The notes beneath the pieces were generated by a model that saw only the letters and a program-made list of their open reading frames with translations, ran no database searches and had not been told where the DNA came from. A DNA stretch of 64,000 nt, taken from Phycisphaerales bacterium UBA2421. GTDB lineage: Bacteria; Planctomycetota; Phycisphaerae; Tepidisphaerales; Tepidisphaeraceae. The stretch spans positions 99,566 to 163,565 of the forward strand of contig DDRH01000044.1 in assembly GCA_002343075.1 (NCBI GenBank), in the 5' to 3' direction. A program made the position numbers and the translations under genes. This document shows, in pieces, positions 57,674 through 64,000 of this stretch (position 1 is its first letter; each line of letters starts with the position of its first letter).

Positions 57674-60310
57674 TCACCGCTCAATCAGGTAGTACATCAC
57701 ATCGCGCGATAGAGAAATCACACCGCCGTTGTGTGGTACCGGCGCGCTCACCCGTCCATTGATATCAAGCGCTTGCACACGCTGCGGCGCGGGCCTAAGC
57801 GTCACGCTTCCTTCAATCATTTTCACGACAATCGGAGGTTCGCCCAGTGATACGATCGTTTTCTGCTTCTCGCCCGTGGTTTCGTAACCGTAGTTTTTTT
57901 GTTCGGTCATCACCTGCAGCAAAATCTTGTTGGATGTGGCTATCGGTGCATCATCAAGGCTGACAAGCCAGACTGCGGCAAACTCATTCTTTAAGTCGAT
58001 CGTAACGTCGGAGAGCGCAACCGGGCCATTCGCGCTGACGAAGCCGCATGCCGCTTGAACCCGCGGGGTGTCGATGGTGACGATGCCCTTACCGTAATTC
58101 CAGTTCAATTCATTGGTTACACTCCGAATGGTCCGGGCTTCGGCATCGATGAGCGTGGATAAATCTGCAATGCGCGACGCGCCGGCATCGGGCGCGATGG
58201 TCACCTCCACCCGGCCGGCTGCGGGGGCGCGCGGGTCGAGTTGTTCGAGCGCATCGACGACGACAGTCGCGCCAGCGGGAATGTCGGCGGCACGCAGCGC
58301 GTCCAGATTTCCGGCGGTGTTTGCCGGCATGCCCTTGAGCGCACGGATGTGTTCCGGGGAAAGACTGATCTGCGCGATCGGCTCGCTCTGCCGAATCATC
58401 CCGCGGCGATATGCCAGCGCCGCTGCGGGAAACTGCCCCAGCCCGGTAGGCGTTTGAAGGCAGAATTTCGCCGGAGTCGAATCCCAACCCGGGCTGAGCA
58501 ATGTGAAGAACATGAACCCATCCGTGCCCTGCAAACTCCCATAGGCCGCGGCGAGCAAGGGCATTTCGGCGGAAAATCGATTCGGGTGTGGCCAGTTGAC
58601 TTCACTCACCACCGACGGCTTTCCGTTGTACTGGAAGTCAAAAAACGGCGTGTTAAATGAATATTTTCCAGCTTCGCCAGTCGGTTCCTGCCGATCAAAC
58701 CGTGTAGCAGAGCGATCGAAGTAGCGGTCGCCGCGATCAATCGCGAAGCTGGCGCGCGGGCCTTGGTGCTTCCCCTCATAGTAGCCGTGATGATCCATCA
58801 CGTCGGCGACTGTGTTACTGAACTTGTCGAGCGGTCCGAGTACCCGCGCGTCGGCGGTCACCCAGTTGCTCGCGACCGTTAAACCGTTGTAGCCACAGTC
58901 GTTACGCAAGAACGCCTGCGTCGACTCGAAGAATGATTGCTGCTTGAACGCAAGAAAGGCGGCTGTGTCTTGCGCACGCGCGTCCTTCCGCTGTGCGATG
59001 TCGTACGCAGAGAGGACGCCGACCCGCCCGGCGGCGAAATCGTCACCGCGGACTGCTCCAGCGGGCCACTTCTTTCGTGCGGAGTCGACTGTGCCATACT
59101 CTTCAACCAGCCAGTTAAAGAACTGCGCCTGCAGCTTCGCCATCGCCGCCGCCGGCACGCGGTCGTAGGGCTTGAACGTGTGAAAGAACAGCGAGTCTTC
59201 ATTCACCATCTCCACAATCGCGACCGCCGGATCAATCCCGAGCGGTTGGCCGTGAGGATTGTGGCGGGTGAGCAGTTCCTTGAACCACGACCGATAGACT
59301 CGTTGAAACTGCTCGTCAAAGAAAACGAGGCCAAAAGGGTGTCCGCTGTTGTAGTCGCCATACCCGTCTTCATTGGCAAGCTTGATCCACAGCGGAAAGT
59401 AGATGCTGATGGCGGTGTAGATTCCCTGCGATTTCATCGCCGCAGTAAAGTTCTGTATGCGTTCGATCGCCTTGACATCAGGCCCGTGTTGATCGCCGGC
59501 TGGCATGTGAACGCGCACGAGGTTGACACCTCGTTTCGCGAGTGTCTTCGCGAGCCGGTCGAGAGTGGCGCGATCGAGGCCGACGACATCGGGCCGGGCA
59601 TTGGCTCCCCAGAATCGAATGGTTTCGCCGGTTGATTCGTGGATTAGTTTCTCGCCGCGCGCAATCAACCGCCCCTTTTCTCCCGCGAACGCTTCATTGA
59701 GAAACCGCAGATCGATTGAGGAAGGCTCGAATGTGTCGTCGTCTGGCTCAAAGGCAAACCAGCCATCGGGCGCGCGGTTCAGCTTTTCGCCGGGCCTGAG
59801 CAGGCCGCGCGGCGTAAACGGGCGGCTGGTGATCACAAAGCAATCGAACGCCGCAGGGCCGGAATTGTCCGCGAGTTCGATCCGCAGCGTGTGCTCGCCG
59901 GGGGATAGATCGATGCTGCCGAGGCCGACCCAATTGGCCTCGACGTTTTTTCTGAGTTCGACCCGATCGAGCAGGGCCACGGTCTTATCGACGGTTCGCA
60001 CTTCCCCGTCGTCGATTTGCCAGCGAAACGGGCCGTGTTTCCAGAATTTCCGGGCGAAGATCTGAAATGTCCCGGCTTGGGCGGTTTTGAAGCGATACTC
60101 CGCAAAGACCGGCTGTTCTCGCCGGCCATCGATGCCGATCCAGGCCCCGCCGCTTAGGTTGGCGCGCTCCTGAGGGCTGGCTGGCGCAAATGGGTGGCGA
60201 TCGGGGAAGTTGCTGGCGAATGGGCGTTCGGCTTCGATCCAGCTTAGTTCGGCGCGGGTGGTGCCGGAAAAGCCCGCCGTGACGATGAAAATGATGAGCC
60301 ATCGGACCAT
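57674..60310 (-). CDS. Exported GH5-like glycoside hydrolase (cellulase-type fold)
   Basis: 878 residues from the ATG at 60310, giving a signal peptide (VRWLIIFIVTAGFSGTTRA). A longer frame to 60595 would overlap the divergent regulator gene. The first 150 residues form a carbohydrate-binding-like domain (IEAERPFASNF). The TIM barrel (about 195-600) has RFWGANA, NLVRVHMP, EMVNEDS with the putative acid/base Glu, and VSEVNWPHP with the putative nucleophile Glu. The last 250 residues are beta-rich. Length is well above that of simple GH5 enzymes. Substrate unknown. An ArsR-type regulator is encoded divergently 70 bases away. Confidence 0.82.
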   Translation of the reverse strand: MVRWLIIFIVTAGFSGTTRAELSWIEAERPFASNFPDRHPFAPASPQERANLSGGAWIGIDGRREQPVFAEYRFKTAQAGTFQIFARKFWKHGPFRWQIDDGEVRTVDKTVALLDRVELRKNVEANWVGLGSIDLSPGEHTLRIELADNSGPAAFDCFVITSRPFTPRGLLRPGEKLNRAPDGWFAFEPDDDTFEPSSIDLRFLNEAFAGEKGRLIARGEKLIHESTGETIRFWGANARPDVVGLDRATLDRLAKTLAKRGVNLVRVHMPAGDQHGPDVKAIERIQNFTAAMKSQGIYTAISIYFPLWIKLANEDGYGDYNSGHPFGLVFFDEQFQRVYRSWFKELLTRHNPHGQPLGIDPAVAIVEMVNEDSLFFHTFKPYDRVPAAAMAKLQAQFFNWLVEEYGTVDSARKKWPAGAVRGDDFAAGRVGVLSAYDIAQRKDARAQDTAAFLAFKQQSFFESTQAFLRNDCGYNGLTVASNWVTADARVLGPLDKFSNTVADVMDHHGYYEGKHQGPRASFAIDRGDRYFDRSATRFDRQEPTGEAGKYSFNTPFFDFQYNGKPSVVSEVNWPHPNRFSAEMPLLAAAYGSLQGTDGFMFFTLLSPGWDSTPAKFCLQTPTGLGQFPAAALAYRRGMIRQSEPIAQISLSPEHIRALKGMPANTAGNLDALRAADIPAGATVVVDALEQLDPRAPAAGRVEVTIAPDAGASRIADLSTLIDAEARTIRSVTNELNWNYGKGIVTIDTPRVQAACGFVSANGPVALSDVTIDLKNEFAAVWLVSLDDAPIATSNKILLQVMTEQKNYGYETTGEKQKTIVSLGEPPIVVKMIEGSVTLRPAPQRVQALDINGRVSAPVPHNGGVISLSRDVMYYLIER

Positions 60311-60380
60311 GGCGGCATGATAGTCGCCGGTGCCGGGTGCGCCTTGAACTTGTATGAAGAATTGAGAATACTCAGATGCG

Positions 60381-60710
60381 ATGTCGGATGATGAGGACGA
60401 TAGTTTCTCGCTTGTGCTCGGCGCGCTGGCCAACCCCACGCGGCGGGCGATTGTGGAACAACTCCTCGATACATCGTGCGCCGTAAGCGAACTGAAGCTC
60501 CCGCGGAAGATCAGCGCATCGACCCTCAGTAAGCATCTCACCGTGCTGGCCGAAGCTGGCCTGCTCACCCAACATGCCTCGGGCCGCAAGCGCATTTGCC
60601 GGGTGCAGAAAGTTCCCTTGAAACAACTCGGAAGCTGGCTGGAAACGCATCGGCGGTCGATCTATAGCCAGCGGGCGTCGCTGGAACGATTTTTTGGGGT
60701 GAATCCGTAA
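60381..60710 (+). CDS. ArsR-family transcriptional regulator
   Basis: 109 residues. Winged helix-turn-helix of the ArsR/SmtB type: LVLGALANPTRRAIVEQLL at the start, then SASTLSKHLTVLAEAGLLTQ as recognition region, and an Arg-rich wing. The usual arsenic or zinc cysteine motif (ELCVCDL) is not present; only one Cys lies at the matching helix, so it is probably not a metal sensor. Being divergent from the GH5-like gene with 70 bases between, it may control that gene; this is inferred from position. Only 19 bases separate its stop from the convergent glycosyltransferase gene. Confidence 0.88.
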   Translation: MSDDEDDSFSLVLGALANPTRRAIVEQLLDTSCAVSELKLPRKISASTLSKHLTVLAEAGLLTQHASGRKRICRVQKVPLKQLGSWLETHRRSIYSQRASLERFFGVNP

Positions 60711-60729
60711 CGGACAGTCTGGGGGCGGT

Positions 60730-63132
60730 TTATGCCTTGCGGGCGCTGCGCTGCATTACATCCTGGTAATAGCCCACCCAATTATTCGCGATGCGACTCC
60801 AATCATATCGTTGCCGTGCAAACGCCTTGCCTCGCTCGGCTGCGGCATGACGGAGGGAATCGTTGCCCAGCCAGCGCGTCATGATCGCGGTCAACGGGGC
60901 AACTTGTGTCTTGACCACTGCGGCACAACCGGCCTCCTGCAGTTCGCGCCAGATGTTGACCTGATCGCTGATGATCGTCGGGCAACCGATCGCAACGGCT
61001 TCGGCGACCGCCAGGCCGAAGTTCTCCTGATAGCTGGGCAAGACAAACATCGACGCGTCTACCATCGCGCCCAGTCGATCGGCACCATGCAGCATCCCCG
61101 TCAGCAGGCAGCGGTCGCCCAGATGCTGGCGATCGATCATATCTTCGATGACGGGCCGGTAACCGTCGGCGAATGGCCCGGCAATCACCAGAATGTCGTT
61201 CGGATGCCCCGCGGCGGCGAATGCGGGAATGAGCAGGTCCAGCCCCTTCTTTGGGTGTATGCGGCTGAGAAAGAGCACAATCCGCCGGTCGCCCAGTTGC
61301 GGGAACTTTGAACGAAAACTCCCCCGAACCGGTGCGCGATCGAACTCTGTAAAATCCAGCCCAAGCGGTTCGACGATGCGCGTGCCCGGAAGGTCGAGTC
61401 GCGCGACCAGATCGCGCTCGATGTCGGTTGTGAATGCAAATGCGCTGGCCGACTCCAAATCTTTCTGAGTGCGCCATTTCATCACGGCGCGCTTCTTCCA
61501 TTTGCTCTGACGCAGGCTCCAGGGGTCGAGCATGCCGTGTGGCATCCAGACGATCGGCGTGCCGGTTTCGCGGGCGACTGCCGCGGCGTGGTGTTGGGCA
61601 TCTTCCCAAAGGGCGTGAATATGAAAGATTGTGTGTGCGCCCGTAAGGCTGCGCAATGTTGGATAAAGGGAAGAGTGCGATGAAAACTTTCCGATCGTAG
61701 GACCGATGAGAATCGCTTTCACCCCGCGGGCTTCGAGGTAGCTGCGATTGCCGTCGACCACATCATCCGAGCGAAATGAGGAGACCACGCTTACATCCAG
61801 GCCGGCGGCGGATTGGGCCACGGCGAGGTCCATGAGTGCTTTGGTTGTACCCCCCGCACGCGAATCAAGGCACGAAATCACATGGATGATGCGCGGCAGT
61901 CCTTCGCGCAAAACAACCGGCCCGGCCGCGGCTGCCGCCGGGGCGGGACCCTTCTCGGGCACGGCGGCGACCGTGCGACTTGCACTGCTGGCCGCCAACC
62001 GCTGATAATGGGCAATCCAGCGCTGCGCGATATTCAGCCAGTCATACCGCTCCCGCACAAATGCCGCAGCGCGCTCGCCTGCCGCGCGGCACAAAGCGGG
62101 ATCGCCCAGCCACCGGTCGAGCTGAAGCTTGAGCGGCTTGACCTCCGTCGGCACCGCAGCCCCCGCGCCGGCAGCGACCACCTCACGGTAGATGTTGACC
62201 TGATCGCTGATGATGGCCGGCTTACCGGTTGCCATTGCTTCAGCCACGACGATGCCGAAATTCTCCTGATAGCTGGGAAGCACAAACAGCATCGCATCCT
62301 GCATCGCGGCCAATCGATCAACCCCTTCGAGCATGCCCGTAAAGATGACTTCGTCGCCCAGCAGGTGTTCTTCCACCAGGTTGCGAACAGTCGCGCCGTA
62401 GCCCGAGTCGTCGGGGCCGGCGATTACCAGCATCGCGCCATTGCGGCGGGCGGTGGCGAATGCGGGAATGAGCAAATCGAGCCCTTTTTTCTTGTGAATT
62501 CGACTCAGAAACAACACAAATGGGCGATCTCCCAGGGCCGGAAATCGCGCGCGAAAAGTGCCCGCGGGGGGTAGGTTGTCAAACTCCTCGAAGGTCAATC
62601 CATTGGCTTCGACGATCGCGGGCACGCCCAGTTTGAGCGGCAGGGTCAGGTCGCGTTCGACGTCAGCGGTGAAGTGCAGCGCCGCCGCCCCGCGGAGGTC
62701 GCGCTTGAGGCGCGCCGCCATGTACAACTTCTTCTTGATTCCTCCCTGCGCCAGGCTCCACGGGTCGAGCATTCCGCAAGGCCTCACAACGTACGGCTTG
62801 CGCAGTCGGCGAGCAATCACCATCGCCTGATGCTGAACCTCTTCCCACAGCGCATGAATGTGCACAACATCAGCCGTGGCAATGACTTCGGTAAGTTTGG
62901 GAACGATATCCGGATGCCGGCGCAGCAGGCGCGTGGTGGGGCCGATGCGGGTGGAGGCGACCCCTTGCTGGATCAACTGCTGGTGAATGGTATCGAGATC
63001 GTCGCGGAAGAATGTTGAGACGACCCACGGTTCCATGCCCCTTCGCAGGAGCGCAGGTGCTAGCCCACCGATGGCCATCGCCGGCCCGCCCGCGCGCGCA
63101 TCAATACTGGAGAGGACATGGACAATTCGCAT
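60730..63132 (-). CDS. Tandem GT4-GT4 glycosyltransferase fusion
   Basis: 800 residues made of two complete GT4 (GT-B fold) units, about 1-390 and 410-800, that align with each other (IVHVLSSIDARAGGPAMA and IIHVISCLDSRAGGTTKA; FLSRIHKKKGLDLL and FLSRIHPKKGLDLL). Both carry the E-x7-E motif in SYQENFGIVVAE and SYQENFGLAVAE, so both could be active. An Ala/Pro-rich linker joins them. They would add two sugars in exopolysaccharide or O-antigen assembly. The ATG lies one base after the acetyltransferase stop, which couples translation. Confidence 0.9.
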   Translation of the reverse strand: MRIVHVLSSIDARAGGPAMAIGGLAPALLRRGMEPWVVSTFFRDDLDTIHQQLIQQGVASTRIGPTTRLLRRHPDIVPKLTEVIATADVVHIHALWEEVQHQAMVIARRLRKPYVVRPCGMLDPWSLAQGGIKKKLYMAARLKRDLRGAAALHFTADVERDLTLPLKLGVPAIVEANGLTFEEFDNLPPAGTFRARFPALGDRPFVLFLSRIHKKKGLDLLIPAFATARRNGAMLVIAGPDDSGYGATVRNLVEEHLLGDEVIFTGMLEGVDRLAAMQDAMLFVLPSYQENFGIVVAEAMATGKPAIISDQVNIYREVVAAGAGAAVPTEVKPLKLQLDRWLGDPALCRAAGERAAAFVRERYDWLNIAQRWIAHYQRLAASSASRTVAAVPEKGPAPAAAAAGPVVLREGLPRIIHVISCLDSRAGGTTKALMDLAVAQSAAGLDVSVVSSFRSDDVVDGNRSYLEARGVKAILIGPTIGKFSSHSSLYPTLRSLTGAHTIFHIHALWEDAQHHAAAVARETGTPIVWMPHGMLDPWSLRQSKWKKRAVMKWRTQKDLESASAFAFTTDIERDLVARLDLPGTRIVEPLGLDFTEFDRAPVRGSFRSKFPQLGDRRIVLFLSRIHPKKGLDLLIPAFAAAGHPNDILVIAGPFADGYRPVIEDMIDRQHLGDRCLLTGMLHGADRLGAMVDASMFVLPSYQENFGLAVAEAVAIGCPTIISDQVNIWRELQEAGCAAVVKTQVAPLTAIMTRWLGNDSLRHAAAERGKAFARQRYDWSRIANNWVGYYQDVMQRSARKA

Positions 63133-63133
63133 G

Positions 63134-63718
63134 CTAACTTGCCCCTGCCGCGTCGAGGAATATGCGCGGCTTGACGGCTCGGGCCGGTGACCCGACGCAG
63201 ATCATGTCGGCGGGCAGGTCGGTGAATGCGCTGGACCGCGCGCCGAGAACGACACGGTCACCGATTGTCACATTCGGGCCGACAAATGCATCCGTCGCGA
63301 TCCACACATCGTCACCAACGGTGATCGGCGGCCGCAGGAGTCGCATCAGTCGGTCGGTGGTCTCGTGTGTGCCGGCACACAGGTGGGCATACTGGCTGAT
63401 GGTGACATACCTGCCGAGTTTGATCGGGCCGAGGTTGTAGATGATGGCGAAGTCGCCAATTGCAGTATTGGTGCCGGCTTCGAGGTTCCAGGGCACCTCA
63501 ATCCGAACCGTACGCCGAATGCGCACCTCGCCATGCAGTTGGGCGCCGAACATTCGCAGGAGCCACGCGCGAAACCCGTACAGGTTATGCGGCGACCACT
63601 TGAATAACGTCGCTTGCACCATCGCCCAGGCCATGCGCCCGAGCTTTTCGCGCATGCTCCAGGGGCTGGTATGGCGCTGCTCGTTGAGCTTTTGAAGATG
63701 GCCCGCGGCGTCGCTCAT
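63134..63718 (-). CDS. WcaF-like hexapeptide-repeat acetyltransferase
   Basis: 194 residues. The left-handed beta-helix of hexapeptide acyltransferases is visible (AIGDFAIIYNLGPIKLG, TVGDDVWIATDAFVG, TIGDRVVLGARS), together with the colanic acid WcaF-type ends (LYGFRAWLLRMFGA and AVKPR). It likely O-acetylates a sugar during exopolysaccharide synthesis, using acetyl-CoA. It is the first gene of a two-gene unit with the double GT4 enzyme and is divergent from the GT2 gene (37-base gap). Confidence 0.9.
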   Translation of the reverse strand: MSDAAGHLQKLNEQRHTSPWSMREKLGRMAWAMVQATLFKWSPHNLYGFRAWLLRMFGAQLHGEVRIRRTVRIEVPWNLEAGTNTAIGDFAIIYNLGPIKLGRYVTISQYAHLCAGTHETTDRLMRLLRPPITVGDDVWIATDAFVGPNVTIGDRVVLGARSSAFTDLPADMICVGSPARAVKPRIFLDAAGAS

Positions 63719-63755
63719 TTTTCAAAGCGGAACATTCGAGTAAAGTGCCTCTACC

Positions 63756-64000
63756 ATGAACCCCACTCCGAGTATGGAGGATAACAATCATCCGCGTCAA
63801 GCGTTGCCGATTTCCGTTGTGATTCTTACTTACAACGAAGAACACAACATCGGCCCCGCCATTCGCAGTTGCAGTTGGTGCGACGATGTTCATGTTCTCG
63901 ATTCCGGCTCGAAAGACAGGACGTGCGAGATTGCCGCAAGCCTCGGGGCGAAAGTCTGGGTGAACAAGTTTCAAAGCTTCGGCCAGCAGCGAAACTGGGC
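63756..64000 (+). CDS. GT2-family glycosyltransferase, 5' part only
   Basis: Runs off the right edge; 81 residues visible from the ATG at 63756 (a second ATG lies at 63774). The GT2 start PISVVILTYNEEHNIGPAI, the Asp-containing DDVHVLDSGSKD and GAKVWVNKFQSFGQQRNW are typical of WaaE/KdtX-like or lipopolysaccharide-type glycosyltransferases. It belongs to the same exopolysaccharide locus as the acetyltransferase and GT4 genes, which are transcribed in the opposite direction. Confidence 0.85.
   Translation, partial: MNPTPSMEDNNHPRQALPISVVILTYNEEHNIGPAIRSCSWCDDVHVLDSGSKDRTCEIAASLGAKVWVNKFQSFGQQRNW

Noticed and set aside
63585..63974. Minus-strand frame at the right end.
   Set aside because: It overlaps the start of the GT2 glycosyltransferase on the plus strand and the acetyltransferase gene, and has no domain.
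1..64000. tRNA, rRNA, CRISPR arrays, insertion sequences and prophage genes.
   Set aside because: No cloverleaf-like sequence, regularly spaced repeat array, transposase motif or phage protein was recognised by eye; a tRNA or covariance-model scan would be needed to exclude small RNAs.

Overview
The window is a GC-rich bacterial chromosome segment, most likely from a planctomycete of the class Phycisphaerae (Tepidisphaera/Humisphaera-like). The main reason is that nine genes encode large exported proteins with an N-terminal LEPR-XLL-type tag (variants of E-P-L-E-x-R-x-L-L-A), and three more encode PEP-CTERM proteins, two of which also carry dockerin-like repeats. This assignment is inferred from gene content. 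No rRNA, tRNA, CRISPR array, insertion sequence or phage gene was seen.

Layout. 1-14.2 kb: a family of secreted beta-propeller proteins (three LEPR-tagged genes plus one cut by the left edge: glucose/sorbosone-dehydrogenase-like; one Kelch protein; one carbohydrate-binding-like protein) with an aldo/keto reductase. 14.5-19.7 kb: two paralogous endonuclease/exonuclease/phosphatase proteins and a GDSL esterase, all PEP-CTERM; the last two genes overlap tail to tail. 19.9-22.5 kb: two LEPR-type beta-helical proteins. 22.6-28.5 kb: housekeeping genes on the minus strand (BrnT-like remnant, lipA, DUF2339 membrane protein, DciA/DUF721, dnaN). 28.45-29.05 kb: a gene-free stretch with DnaA-box-like sites next to dnaN, a candidate replication origin. 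29-32.7 kb: asparagine synthase and a LEPR protein with an HExxH motif.

32.8-40.5 kb is the most unusual block. An arsenosugar pathway (ArsM methyltransferase, ArsS radical SAM enzyme, TIGR04282 glycosyltransferase) shares one minus-strand gene string with a phosphate-type ABC transporter (PstS, a fused PstC-PstA permease, PstB). Upstream lies a ZnuA-like lipoprotein whose metal-binding histidines appear to be missing. An OmpR/PhoB-type response regulator and PhoR-type kinase follow at 46.4-48.8 kb and are plausible regulators.

40.7-50.5 kb: rpoN, gatB with two small genes, a DUF6036-type protein, a MerC-like membrane protein behind a perfect palindrome, the two-component pair, a FolD with altered catalytic residues, and a ParD gene followed by a broken parE. 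50.7-60.3 kb: polysaccharide-oriented functions (sulfatase, LEPR-tagged GH30-like protein, GT39-like membrane protein, GH5-like protein) and an ArsR-family regulator. 60.7-64 kb: the edge of an exopolysaccharide locus (double GT4 glycosyltransferase, WcaF-like acetyltransferase, start of a GT2 glycosyltransferase).
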